Of a stretch of DNA of 64,000 nucleotides, positions 26,293 through 35,627 are shown one piece after another. The position numbers and the translations under genes were made by a program. Source of the stretch: Opitutales bacterium UBA5694. GTDB taxonomy: Bacteria > Verrucomicrobiota > Verrucomicrobiia > Opitutales > Opitutaceae. The notes under the pieces are model-generated. The model saw nothing but the letters and a program-made list of their open reading frames with translations, did not search any database and was not told the DNA's origin. Each line of letters starts with the position of its first letter. The first letter of the stretch is position 1. The DNA lies in the NCBI GenBank assembly GCA_002420185.1, contig DIHO01000011.1, positions 62,001-126,000 on the forward strand. The letters are read 5' to 3'.

Positions 26293-27372
26293 GTGCCCCC
26301 CAATTACAAACGCTCGACCTTGAAAGATATTGCCGCCCAGGCGAATCTCAGCATCGCGGCCGTGTCAATGGCGTTAAAGAACCATCCGTCGCTTCCCGCG
26401 AATACCAAGGATCGCGTTAAGAAAATTGCGGAAGAGCTCAAATATGCTCCAGACCCAGCCCTTTCAGCACTGGCTGCCCATCGAAACCGTCTCCGCGTCC
26501 AAAACAACTTATCCGTAATCGGGTTTATCTCGAACTGGAAGCAGCCAAGCGAATACACTCGATTACCAAGTCGGCAAGAGGTTATCGAAGGTGCCCAAAA
26601 TCGAGCGATGGAATTAGGCTATACCTTACAGCATTTTTCGGCGAGTGAGGATGCGGCTAATCCGAAACGATTCAGCCAAATCTTAAAAACCCGCGGAATT
26701 CGCGGAATCATCCTAGCACCTTTTGAGAATCATAAAGACGAGCTCGATCTTGATTGGAACGCGTTCTCGGTTGTGACGATTGAGAAACCCGTGCGCTACT
26801 CATTCTTCCATCATATCCTGCCGAACCAATACGCACACTACCTGCTTTGCTGGGACAAACTACGCCAAAGAGGATACACTCGCGTCGGACTTGTTGTTAG
26901 GTCAGATTTCGCCGACCGGTGGAGCCATCAATGGGAAGCAGCCCACCTATACGCCCAATCTCAGATGGAGGGCACACTCGACACCATTCCAATTCTCAAC
27001 CTTGACGAGACCGATCAAACGGAAACGATTCGTTCGTGGCTACTTCGCTATCAACCTCAAGCGGTCATTAGTAGATGCGAGGGATTCTTCGAAGCCGCCG
27101 AATCAGAAGGTATCAAAGTGCCCGATGATGTGGGGTACGTTAGTCTAAATGTTTCTGACGACAAACCCGGCGTCAGCGGCATTTATCAACACCGACGCAC
27201 TATGGGGGCCACCGCAGTTGATGTACTCAATAGCCTCCTGCAGCGTAATCAGAGAGGGCCACTTGACGCTTCTATAGGAACTCAGGTAAACGGCTCTTGG
27301 CACAAAGGTTTCTCGCTTCCCCCAATAAGCGGAGAACTCATCTCTAAAGCCAATAGCTCAAATATCAAATAG
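26293..27372 (+). CDS. LacI-family transcriptional regulator
   Basis: A 359-residue regulator starting at a GTG codon. The N-terminal helix-turn-helix is TLKDIAAQANLSIAAVSMAL (residues 9-28), followed by the hinge RVKKIAEELKY. The periplasmic-binding-protein-like domain includes VIGFISNW, GIRGIILAPFE and DVGYVSLNVSDDKPGVSGIYQ. It lies between the two symporter genes and on their strand, 77 bp ahead of the second. It most likely controls the adjoining uptake and sulfatase genes in response to a sugar, as typical of LacI proteins. Confidence 0.93.
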   Translation: MPPNYKRSTLKDIAAQANLSIAAVSMALKNHPSLPANTKDRVKKIAEELKYAPDPALSALAAHRNRLRVQNNLSVIGFISNWKQPSEYTRLPSRQEVIEGAQNRAMELGYTLQHFSASEDAANPKRFSQILKTRGIRGIILAPFENHKDELDLDWNAFSVVTIEKPVRYSFFHHILPNQYAHYLLCWDKLRQRGYTRVGLVVRSDFADRWSHQWEAAHLYAQSQMEGTLDTIPILNLDETDQTETIRSWLLRYQPQAVISRCEGFFEAAESEGIKVPDDVGYVSLNVSDDKPGVSGIYQHRRTMGATAVDVLNSLLQRNQRGPLDASIGTQVNGSWHKGFSLPPISGELISKANSSNIK

Positions 27373-27448
27373 ATCCTTCGATCCATTTTACGGGCCGATC
27401 AAACCCATCTTTAAATTCTCCCTAACTAGTTTGCCCTAAACCAATCAT

Positions 27449-29200
27449 ATGCTTACGCTTGTTTCGTGCCTCGCATTTATGGGATTTGTCGCTTGGTACT
27501 CTTGGCGTAAGACCCGTGGACATCTCTCGTCCGCTAGCGGCTATTTCCTGGCCGGACGGGGACTTACAGGACTTTTCATCGGTGGTTCTCTCCTCCTCAC
27601 CAACATATCAACCGAGCAGCTCATCGGCCAGAACGGATTAACCTATGCCGGGAATATGACAGCCCTTGCTTGGGAAGTATGGGCTGTGCGGGGTATCATT
27701 CTCCTCGCGCTGATCTTCTTACCTATGTATCTTGGCGGTGCGTTCGCTACGATGCCCACCTTTCTCAAATCCCGCTACGGCGAAGGGACCGGCCGACTCG
27801 TCAGTTGCTTACTCATGTTTGGATACATCTTCATTTGGTCCCCTAGCGTGCTCTACAGCGGCACGCTTGCTTTAACGAAAGTGCTGGACTTCGAGGGAAT
27901 GACTGGACTAAGCCAAACGCAGTCAATTTGGGTCATTACCTGGACGATTGGTATCGTCGGGTCGATCTACGCGATCAGCGGCGGACTTCGAGCGGTTGCT
28001 ATATCCGATACGCTTAACGGAATTGGACTGCTTTTAATCGGCTGCCTTCTCCCGATTTTCGGGCTCATCGCCTTGGGTGACAAACTCGGTGGCGGAATTG
28101 GAACCGCCCTCACCGAGATCACCACGACCCACACTGAAAAACTCAATGCCATCGGAACGGGTAGCGAACTGGACGCAATTCCAATTTCCGCAGTATTCAC
28201 CGGACTAATGGTCATGGCCATTTTTTACTGGAGCACCAACCAGTTCATCATCCAGCGGGCACTGGGTGCCGCCAGTCTCAAAGAAGGACAAAAAGGGCTC
28301 CTCTTGTGCGGATTTTTCAAAATGCTCATACCTTTCATGGCCATGTTCCCAGGATTAATCGCTTTCCACCTTTTCGGACAAAATCTTTCACCGAATGACA
28401 TGGCCTACCCCGCTTTGGTCGAAGCCACGCTGCCTAAACCGCTCCTAGGCCTGTTTATTGCCGTTATGCTTGGTACAGTGTTTTCCACGTACAACTCGCT
28501 TCTCAATTCGTCGGCGACCATGTTCGCCTTCGATTTGTACAAACCGATCTTTAATAAAAAAGCAGACGACAGGAAGCTAATCAGCGTATCCAAAATCTTT
28601 GCCATCGTTACCGCGGTCGTCACTTTGTTTCTCGCTCCCAATCTTATTCATGCCACTGACGGTGTATTTATTTTCGTGAGCAAATTCGCGGGATTCATTG
28701 CTATCCCAATCGCTGTCCTAGTGACGCTTGGACTTTTCGCCCAGCAATTGCGCATACCTCCCACTGCCGCGATATTCGTCATCCTATTTCACATCTTCAC
28801 CTATTTTATACTTGTTTGGGGCCTAGCGATTTTTGGTCTCGAAATCACTATTCACTTCATGCACGTTTTCACTATTCTGTTTATCCTCGAAGCATTGATT
28901 CTCGTCACGTGGGCCAAGCTGCGACCGCATGGCGAAGCCTACTCGCACATCCACACTCCAAAAGTTCCGATGAAGGCCTGGCGATTTAGCATGCTTGTAA
29001 GCGCTATGCTCTTGTCCTGTGCGGCCCTAACCTACGTTTTCTTTTCGGAAATGGGTTTCGCCTACGGCGACGGCGTAGTCGCCCCGTCCTTCCTAACGCT
29101 GCTTGCGGTTTCCTTGGCGATCTGTTTAGCCTTCTGCAATTGGGCTCACGCCTGGTTGCAGCCTAGATACGAGCGGTACGTATCACGAAAATACGGCTAG
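27449..29200 (+). CDS. Second SSS-family Na+/solute symporter
   Basis: A 583-residue symporter related to the first: GYFLAGRGLTGLFIGGSLLLTNISTEQLIGQNG around helix 2 (shown in the sequence near residues 30-62), GGLRAVAISDTLNG at helix 6 and GTVFSTYNSLLNSSATMF at the Na+-site helix near residue 345. About 14 hydrophobic segments. It differs enough from the upstream copy to suggest another substrate. The LacI gene lies 77 bp upstream in the same direction. Its stop codon shares the tetranucleotide CTAG with the stop of the convergent esterase gene (29197-29200). Confidence 0.92.
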   Translation: MLTLVSCLAFMGFVAWYSWRKTRGHLSSASGYFLAGRGLTGLFIGGSLLLTNISTEQLIGQNGLTYAGNMTALAWEVWAVRGIILLALIFLPMYLGGAFATMPTFLKSRYGEGTGRLVSCLLMFGYIFIWSPSVLYSGTLALTKVLDFEGMTGLSQTQSIWVITWTIGIVGSIYAISGGLRAVAISDTLNGIGLLLIGCLLPIFGLIALGDKLGGGIGTALTEITTTHTEKLNAIGTGSELDAIPISAVFTGLMVMAIFYWSTNQFIIQRALGAASLKEGQKGLLLCGFFKMLIPFMAMFPGLIAFHLFGQNLSPNDMAYPALVEATLPKPLLGLFIAVMLGTVFSTYNSLLNSSATMFAFDLYKPIFNKKADDRKLISVSKIFAIVTAVVTLFLAPNLIHATDGVFIFVSKFAGFIAIPIAVLVTLGLFAQQLRIPPTAAIFVILFHIFTYFILVWGLAIFGLEITIHFMHVFTILFILEALILVTWAKLRPHGEAYSHIHTPKVPMKAWRFSMLVSAMLLSCAALTYVFFSEMGFAYGDGVVAPSFLTLLAVSLAICLAFCNWAHAWLQPRYERYVSRKYG

Positions 29201-30042
29201 TTTCCGACCAAAAAGGCGACCGCTTCGGGCATCCAGCCGCTGTCCCATCGGTGCGGGATTTTCGGCTCGAAAACATACCGGTGTGCGATTTCCTGTTCGA
29301 CCATCAATTGATGAAAGATGGCGCCCCCTTCCGCTCGCCTCCCACCTGTATTAAAGTAGAAAATACGTGCTTCTTCGCCCAACGCCTTTCCACGGTTCTT
29401 TATCAAAGAGGACAGCCGATATCGCTCGAAATTAGCGCGAGTGCCCCAGATGCGGTCAATTCGATCCTGCCGGTCCGCCTCCTCAATCGGGCCGGTGTCC
29501 ACTCGAATTCCCGTATCCCATCCCGTTGCTCGATGAAACAAATCCGGATTGCGTAACAGCAGGGAAAGCGCTCCCCATCCCGATTTACTGAATCCGACCA
29601 ACAAGCGACCCTCCTGCGCCGCTATCGTGGCATATGACTCGTCCACAAGTGGAAGCACGACGTTCAACAAGTGGGTCTCGTCACGTAGGGCTGGATTCCT
29701 TGCATGGTCCGCGAACCAGGACATTTCTGTGAACTCCGGCGATACGCAAATCAGGCGATGGGTATTGTGGAGATTATGCTGTTGAACCTCTAGCAGTCCG
29801 TCCCCGAAGCGCCGGTCGTCTTTGGCGACAACCGGCAGCACATAGAGCACTCTGTAGCGATCATTCGCATTGTAGTCGTCCGGTAGTAGTACTCGAACCG
29901 TCGTCTCGCTCCCTTGAAAGACCGATTCTACCACATGAGAGTGTATTCCGTTTGCATCGACTTCTTCAGCGACGGCTTTGACGACAATGGCGACGCATGC
30001 CAGTAGAGCGAGGAGCGTTCTTATTGTTGGGTCTTTTTCCAT
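29197..30042 (-). CDS. Exported alpha/beta-hydrolase (esterase D-like)
   Basis: A 281-residue hydrolase of the putative-esterase (esterase D/enterochelin esterase-like) family. A signal peptide of about 25 residues is followed by VRVLLPDDYNANDRYRVLYVLP, typical of the family. The nucleophile Ser sits in GFSKSGWGA near residue 150, and the final IPHRWDSGW supplies the likely catalytic His. Members remove acetyl or feruloyl groups from carbohydrates. Its start lies inside the end of the upstream sulfatase gene (22-nt overlap), implying translational coupling, so it probably de-esterifies the same decorated glycan. Confidence 0.85.
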   Translation of the reverse strand: MEKDPTIRTLLALLACVAIVVKAVAEEVDANGIHSHVVESVFQGSETTVRVLLPDDYNANDRYRVLYVLPVVAKDDRRFGDGLLEVQQHNLHNTHRLICVSPEFTEMSWFADHARNPALRDETHLLNVVLPLVDESYATIAAQEGRLLVGFSKSGWGALSLLLRNPDLFHRATGWDTGIRVDTGPIEEADRQDRIDRIWGTRANFERYRLSSLIKNRGKALGEEARIFYFNTGGRRAEGGAIFHQLMVEQEIAHRYVFEPKIPHRWDSGWMPEAVAFLVGN

Positions 30043-31601
30043 TCTTCGAAGTCTTTCACTGGATCATAGTCGGGGTCATTGTAGGTCTTTCGTTGTGGAT
30101 CAATCCGGCTGTTTGGGTAGCGATCGAATACCTCACCCTCACCCAATATCCTCGGGTCCTTTTGGGCAATCAATCCTTTCTCTAATCGGTTCCACATTGC
30201 CTCCTTGACGTCCCGATATTCAGCCGTAGGTGCCAAATCCGTAACGCAGTGGGGATCCTCCACGATATCATAGAGCTCTTCTGCCGGGCGTTTTCCAAAC
30301 GACAACTCGAAGTAGCGGTAGTCTGGATGCCCTTCATTCAGGTTCGTCAAATAGCTCTTTGTTGGAGATCCGTCGGTATTAGTGTATCCATATTCCGGAT
30401 TTCCGGCGGGCCAGCGATGTGGCTTGAAATTGCGGACATACAGGAACCGGTCGTCACGCAACGCCCTTGCCGGGTAGCCGACGGAAAAGACATCACCATC
30501 AACCCGACCCGTATCGTGCCGCTCTTTGCCAAGCAAAGTATGATCACGAGTGGTGTCGATTCGGCCTTCCCTGTCGCTCAACAGTACGTAGAGGAAGCTA
30601 GCTCCTGTCATTTGATCGTGTGGGTCTAGCCCCACAGCCTCCATGATCGTTGGGGCTACATCAGGAAAAGTGACGAAATCCGTCACAACGCGACCTGGCT
30701 TTACTTTCGCTCCCCAACGCACTGCAAGTGGGACCCGAAAACCCTCGTCATAGATCTGACCCTTTATTCGGGGAAATGGCATCCCATGGTCCGACGTCGC
30801 GATGACCAGAGTGTTCTCAAGCAATCCACGTTCTTCGAGCAAGGTAAGTGCCCGACCTATGTGCGTATCGAACCATTCCACCTCGATGGCGTAGTCGGCC
30901 AAGTCACCGCGAATCGTTTCGTTGTCTGGATAAAAATCCTGCACAACTACAACATCCAAATCACGGCCGTCTTTTTTCCACGAATCCTTCTCATAGCCTC
31001 GATGTGGCTCTTTGGTACCAAGCCAAAAACAAAAGGGCTGATCGTCTGGTTTCTTGTCTAAGAAAAGCTCAAAGTTCCCAGCATAATCGCCTTTTCCGAT
31101 TCCCCGATACGGCGCCTTAAGCGTCTTTTCATTGAAGGGATGCCCCGCTGGGTTTTCTGGCGTCAAAAACTGGTCGCGACCCCGGTGCACTCCTTTGTAA
31201 ACGCCCGGTCCCCAGCCTTTTCCGGTAAAGCCAACAAAGTACCCGTCCTCCTCCAGCAAGTACGGATAGAAGGCCCATTTATCCGATAAGAATGGATTAT
31301 GATTAGTCGCCTCCTCTAGCTGCCATGAATACCTTCCCGTTACCAAACAGGCCCGAGCGGGAGCGCACTTCGGATTGCAATTGTACGCGTTGGTAAAGAG
31401 GAGCCCTTCATTGGCGATTCGATCGAAATTCGGAGTTTTAACGTAGGTACTGCCATAAACGCTCATGCTGTTTCGGGATGCATCGTCCGCGATGATGAAG
31501 AGAATGTTCGGTCTGGGCAGGCTCGCCGCAAGTGGCAGGTCCGCTAAAATAGGAATAGAAAAGAATGATAAAATGAGAAGAAACGGAGTATAGTGCTTCA
31601 T
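30021..31601 (-). CDS. Secreted sulfatase (CAPAR type, heparan N-sulfatase-like)
   Basis: A sulfatase of 526 residues from ATG 31601, which gives a clean 20-residue signal peptide; an ATG at 31652 would precede it by 17 residues. PNILFIIADDASRNSMSVYG carries the calcium Asp pair. Cys79 in KCAPARACLVTG is the formylglycine site, CxPxR with Ala in place of the common Ser/Thr. GKGWGPGVY replaces GKWHLG. TSDHGMPFPRIKGQIYDEG and LYDIVEDPHCVTDLA follow. DDASRNSMSVYG and CAPARA recall the sulfamidase/heparan N-sulfatase branch. The esterase gene overlaps its 3' end. Divergent from the CTTTR sulfatase. Confidence 0.92.
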   Translation of the reverse strand: MKHYTPFLLILSFFSIPILADLPLAASLPRPNILFIIADDASRNSMSVYGSTYVKTPNFDRIANEGLLFTNAYNCNPKCAPARACLVTGRYSWQLEEATNHNPFLSDKWAFYPYLLEEDGYFVGFTGKGWGPGVYKGVHRGRDQFLTPENPAGHPFNEKTLKAPYRGIGKGDYAGNFELFLDKKPDDQPFCFWLGTKEPHRGYEKDSWKKDGRDLDVVVVQDFYPDNETIRGDLADYAIEVEWFDTHIGRALTLLEERGLLENTLVIATSDHGMPFPRIKGQIYDEGFRVPLAVRWGAKVKPGRVVTDFVTFPDVAPTIMEAVGLDPHDQMTGASFLYVLLSDREGRIDTTRDHTLLGKERHDTGRVDGDVFSVGYPARALRDDRFLYVRNFKPHRWPAGNPEYGYTNTDGSPTKSYLTNLNEGHPDYRYFELSFGKRPAEELYDIVEDPHCVTDLAPTAEYRDVKEAMWNRLEKGLIAQKDPRILGEGEVFDRYPNSRIDPQRKTYNDPDYDPVKDFEEWKKTQQ

Positions 31602-31841
31602 AGACTTCAAGGGCTTCGCCAAGAGAATCGAGTTGAGATGTAATGATGCCAACGAAAAACGAATTGTCGGCTAACGTCCGAGAATTCAGTGTTCAAGGCT
31701 AGAGCTAGAATGTTTCATTAAACCTACCTTCTTTTCGGTTAAAAACACACCCTCAGATCTTCTCGAAAGCTCGTTCGTATATTTTTCGTGCGTTCCCAGT
31801 AATACCATATAAACATCTACTCGTTACGCTATAATTCTTTT

Positions 31842-33359
31842 ATGATACTCCGAAAACTCTTTTCGCTTCTTCTCTTCTTAGCTTTACCCTTTCTAGCTAA
31901 CGCCGACGGCCGCCCCAACATCATCCTCATCATGGTTGACGATATGGGATGGAGCGACATCGGTTGCTACGGAGGGGAAGTCGACACACCCAATTTGGAC
32001 CAGCTCGCAGCTGAGGGCATGCGTTTTACTCAGTTCTACAATAATGCGAAGTGCACCACCACGCGTGCATCGATTGTCACAGGTCTTTGGCCAAGGCCTA
32101 AAGGTGACCTCCTAAAAACAAACATGGTTACGCTCGGAGAAGTTCTCGGTGATGCCGGGTACGCGACCGCCCTCTCCGGAAAATGGCACTTGGGAAACAG
32201 CGCAACTACTCACCCTTTTCATCGTGGCTTCCAGGAGTATTATGGACTCCTCGATGGCTGCTGCAATTTCTTCAATCCTCTTCAGCCAGATCCAGAATAC
32301 AAAGGTGGACGCATCCGCAAATTTGGGCATAACGATCAACTGGTGAAGTCGTTTCCAAAAAACTACTACACCACAGACGCATTCACCGATCATGCCATAG
32401 AAACGATTCAAAAGAACGTGTTGACCGATCCCGAACGCCCCTTCTTCCATCACATCACTTACACCGCCCCGCACTATCCTCTTCACGCCAAACCGGAGGA
32501 TATTGCTAAATACAAGGGCAAATTTTTGATGGGATGGGAAAAGATGCGCGAACAACGGTATGAACGTCAGCTAGCAATGGGACTGATAGATCGAGAACGC
32601 TACCAAATCACGCCCACTGACTCAGATGCCTATAATTGGGAGAGTGCGGATCAGGGATTCGAAGACCATCGTATGGCGGTGTACGCGGCGATGGTCGATA
32701 ACGTTGACCAGAATATCGGTCGCCTCCTTCAAGCCCTCAAAGAGCTCGAGGTCGACGACAATACGCTTATCTGTTTCCTGTCGGACAATGGCGGCTGCGC
32801 CGAAGAGCCTGGCGGTCGTAATCCAGAGGAACGTAATGCCGGTCCTGTCGACGATTACGTCGCATTGGGACCTTCATGGGGGTGGGCTCAAAATGCCCCC
32901 TTTCGGCGGCACAAAAGCTGGCTGCAGGAAGGCGGTTCCAATACTCCTATGATTGCCTGGTGGCCCGGAAAGGTTAAAGCAGGATCGATTACCGAGCAGA
33001 CGGGGCATATCGTCGATTTCATGGCGACTTTTATCGAAATGGCTGATGCGACGTATCCAAATAAACGCAACGGTGAAACTATTCTTCCTCTCGAGGGAAA
33101 ATCTCTCCTTCCCGTATTTGCCGGTGGAAAGCGTTCCGGACACGGATACATGGCTTGGGAATGGAGCGGCAACAAGGCGTATCGCGAAGGCGACATGAAA
33201 GTCGTGTGGGATAAGCTCGTCAAAGAATGGGAACTCTACGACCTTTCAACCGACCGTACGGAAAGCGTTAACCTCGCCAAGTCACAACCTGAAACCACAC
33301 ACCGCCTCATTAAAGCATGGCACGACTGGGCGGCACGAACCGGGACTCGCATCAGATAG
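31842..33359 (+). CDS. Secreted sulfatase with CTTTR active-site motif
   Basis: A 505-residue sulfatase with a 21-residue signal peptide. NIILIMVDDMGWSDIGCYGGE holds the calcium ligands (partly shown here). The expected formylglycine Cys71 lies in KCTTTRASIVTG, so the canonical CxPxR proline is Thr. All other features are normal: GKWHLGN, ISYTAPHYPLHA-like region and FLSDNGG metal ligands, ending LYDLSTDRTESVNLA. The enzyme resembles the Arylsulfatase branch of the CGPTR protein at 7453-9120. Either the maturation enzyme accepts Thr, or the Cys stays unmodified and the activity is changed. A decayed sulfatase copy follows 55 bp downstream. Confidence 0.92.
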   Translation: MILRKLFSLLLFLALPFLANADGRPNIILIMVDDMGWSDIGCYGGEVDTPNLDQLAAEGMRFTQFYNNAKCTTTRASIVTGLWPRPKGDLLKTNMVTLGEVLGDAGYATALSGKWHLGNSATTHPFHRGFQEYYGLLDGCCNFFNPLQPDPEYKGGRIRKFGHNDQLVKSFPKNYYTTDAFTDHAIETIQKNVLTDPERPFFHHITYTAPHYPLHAKPEDIAKYKGKFLMGWEKMREQRYERQLAMGLIDRERYQITPTDSDAYNWESADQGFEDHRMAVYAAMVDNVDQNIGRLLQALKELEVDDNTLICFLSDNGGCAEEPGGRNPEERNAGPVDDYVALGPSWGWAQNAPFRRHKSWLQEGGSNTPMIAWWPGKVKAGSITEQTGHIVDFMATFIEMADATYPNKRNGETILPLEGKSLLPVFAGGKRSGHGYMAWEWSGNKAYREGDMKVVWDKLVKEWELYDLSTDRTESVNLAKSQPETTHRLIKAWHDWAARTGTRIR

Positions 33360-33414
33360 CAACCAAAATAAGCCCTGCGTCGGAGCCTACAAACTCACCT
33401 CACTCTATTTCCCT

Positions 33415-33645
33415 ATGAAAATTTCGCTACTAGCCTTCGGCTCCACTATTACTCTAAGCGCAACCGCCTGCGCTGATAAAGATCATCCTAATCTAGTCAT
33501 CATAATGACCGACGACCAAGGATACGCAGATGTCGGCTTCAATGGGTGCTAGGACATTCCCACTCCAAACATCGATCGAATCGCCGACGAGCCCGCCTGA
33601 TTCGATCCGCTCGGCATCTGGAATCCACCTGGGCCCGCCGGATAG
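33415..33645 (+). pseudogene. Decayed sulfatase (N-terminal stub)
   Basis: ATG 33415 opens with a signal-like MKISLLAFGSTITLSATACA, then NLVIIMTDDQGYADVGFNGC, a sulfatase N-terminus with the calcium Asp pair. An in-frame TAG at 33550 interrupts it, DIPTPNIDRIAD follows, and a TGA stands at 33598. The frame continues to a third stop at 33643 as FDPLGIWNPPGP, which does not fit the next sulfatase segment and looks like a gene end brought up by an internal deletion. The CxPxR motif is absent. Non-functional. Confidence 0.85.
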
Positions 33646-33649
33646 AAAA

Positions 33650-33874
33650 CTAGTCGTTTAAGGCGAGTTCAGAAGGGTCGATGTCGGCCTCCACAATAAT
33701 GCGTGCTTGGTCGACAAACCCATTGACCTTAAAGTGTAAGAATACTTGATGGCGGTCCGATGAAATCCGGACTAGGTTGTTTTCCATACGGCGCCCAGTA
33801 TTATTTTCATAAACAGTGCTCGGGTTGCCTACTAATACGTCGCTGTCGAATGCCTTTGAGAGGTCGCTGGAGAT
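33650..33874 (-). other. 74-codon open frame behind the M48 protease stop
   Basis: Directly after the UAG of the M48 gene (33875-33877) and in the same frame, 74 sense codons run to a UAG at 33650-33652. The translation is coherent and soluble, for example AFDSDVLVGNPSTVYENNTG and HQVFLHFKVNGFVDQARIIV. The only ATG in the frame is at 33787, leaving 45 codons; no start lies near the beginning. It could be a readthrough extension of the protease, a truncated separate gene, or a remnant. No family recognised. Confidence 0.4.
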
Positions 33875-35374
33875 CTACTGCAAAACTAGCTTTAGCTTTT
33901 GGCCTTTGCGAATTTTGTCTTTTAGATTCACCTGATTCATAATAGCGAGGTCTATGTTCTCGATCCCCCAGGGTAGCTCGGTTGAAAGATAGGAATCGAA
34001 TTCCGTTTCCCTGTCAGCGGATACAACATACAGTCGGGCAGGTTGCAGGTTTCGAATCGCCCTATCCTGAACCCGGCCAAAACTCCCGGTAACTTGATCA
34101 AAAGCGGGGCGATAAATATCAATTTCTTCAACTGACGCATAACTTAAAAAACTGAATACGCTCCGACGGTGAGAGAAGAAACGGTTTCTCATAAAAACGG
34201 GTCCGTTCGACGTAAACACTAAGCCTTCGACTACATACCCGTGACTGCCTCCTAATCGTAAGGGTTCTACGCGGATCGGCTGAACCTTCGACGATGCCAC
34301 AAAACTTCGTGCAGCCACTTCGGGCGTATCTCCTTCTCCCACACTAAGTATTATGACTCCTTTCCCCTGACGGTCAACCAGAGTAACCCTGCCCGCTTCA
34401 TTCTTGACTCGCCAACCTTCAGGAATGCTGAAATGGAAATCCAGAGCCGGGTGATAGAACCTGCCCCTCAATACAAACCCCTGTCGTGGGTTTTCACCGA
34501 CAACGAGACCATCGATTTGCCTCAAGTATTCTGTCTCTCCCACTTTTAAATCTCCGTATTTCTGCCTCATCTCTAATGCGAGCTGATTAATCAAATTTTG
34601 CCGCTCACCCGGATCCGGGTGACTTGACTGCCAAGTGGGAAGGTTCTGACCAGACTTTTCCGAGATACGGCCAAGCGAATTAAAGAAGGCGGCAGACTCA
34701 CCAACCTCGTAGCCGGCTTTTGCGGAATATTCTACTCCGTAAATATCAGACTCCCGCTCGGCGTCTCTTCCATACTTGAGATTCAGTATCTGAAACACAC
34801 TTCCACCCAATCCTAAAAACTGGTCGGCGAAATGCTCATTCCCAGTAATTCCTTGCCCAATCATCGCGCCTGCGACCAAGCCAAGTTGACCCCATTGTTG
34901 CTTGAGTGCTTGCTGGGACGCATGACGGGCTGCGACGTGAGTAATTTCATGCCCAAGAACAACCGCCAACTGGGCCTCATTGTTCAAGTGGGCCAGCAGT
35001 CCTCTCGTCACGTACACGTAGCCACCCGGAAGTGCGAAAGCGTTCACCACCGGACTATCGATCACTCGAAAAGTAAATTTCAAATCCCTGTAGATGTCAG
35101 GCGTATCGGGCTGTCTTAAGTTGCTCTGCGCCAGGACGCGTTCCCCTATCTCTGTGACGTAATTTGAAAGCGATTCATCAGGATACAGTCCCATTTCGCG
35201 AACTAGGTCATGGTCACTTGACTTTCCAATTTCTAGCTCTTGCTGCCAAGTGTAGCCGTAGCTTTTTTTCTCACCGGTCAATGCACTGGGTTCGGTAACA
35301 CAACCTGTCAGGAATACGATAACTAAAAACGAACCAAGTCCCGAAATCAGTCTCTTTTTCAATTTCATTTCCAC
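33875..35374 (-). CDS. M48-family metalloprotease lipoprotein
   Basis: A 499-residue lipoprotein: the leader ends in FLTGC (Cys25). The zinc-protease motif HEITH is at residues 142-146 within VVLGHEITHVAARHASQQ, and ERESDIYGVEYSAKAGY-like text near 230 supplies the third ligand Glu (DAERESDIYGV). NAFALPGGYVYVTRGLL is typical of BepA/LoiP-like M48 proteins, which check outer-membrane proteins in the periplasm. The C-terminus, NQVNLKDKIRKGQKLKLV, looks like the usual end of long M48 homologues. A further open frame follows its UAG stop (see 33650-33874). Confidence 0.93.
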   Translation of the reverse strand: MEMKLKKRLISGLGSFLVIVFLTGCVTEPSALTGEKKSYGYTWQQELEIGKSSDHDLVREMGLYPDESLSNYVTEIGERVLAQSNLRQPDTPDIYRDLKFTFRVIDSPVVNAFALPGGYVYVTRGLLAHLNNEAQLAVVLGHEITHVAARHASQQALKQQWGQLGLVAGAMIGQGITGNEHFADQFLGLGGSVFQILNLKYGRDAERESDIYGVEYSAKAGYEVGESAAFFNSLGRISEKSGQNLPTWQSSHPDPGERQNLINQLALEMRQKYGDLKVGETEYLRQIDGLVVGENPRQGFVLRGRFYHPALDFHFSIPEGWRVKNEAGRVTLVDRQGKGVIILSVGEGDTPEVAARSFVASSKVQPIRVEPLRLGGSHGYVVEGLVFTSNGPVFMRNRFFSHRRSVFSFLSYASVEEIDIYRPAFDQVTGSFGRVQDRAIRNLQPARLYVVSADRETEFDSYLSTELPWGIENIDLAIMNQVNLKDKIRKGQKLKLVLQ

Positions 35375-35627
35375 GAATTACAATCTTCGTTTAATTTCCG
35401 ACCATAGACCAATTTCATACAGTAAATCAATCCTACAAGATTGCAGCGAAATTGTTTCCTCTAAATGCAAAGAATCGTCGGGGTATGCCGCTTTGGTGTT
35501 AGTTACAACTCAAGAATCTATAGGCAAGGTCCGACGAAATCCAGTCCCGCCGGGCGATAGCTTTGGATAAGCACGAGTATTTCACGTTACCGATATTTTT
35601 TCACACGCAGACACATCATACACCACT

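Noticed and set aside
35520..35580. A tRNA T-arm-like string (GAAATCCAGTCCCGCC) in the M48/TPR gap
   Set aside because: No T-loop of the right geometry, no acceptor or anticodon stem around it.
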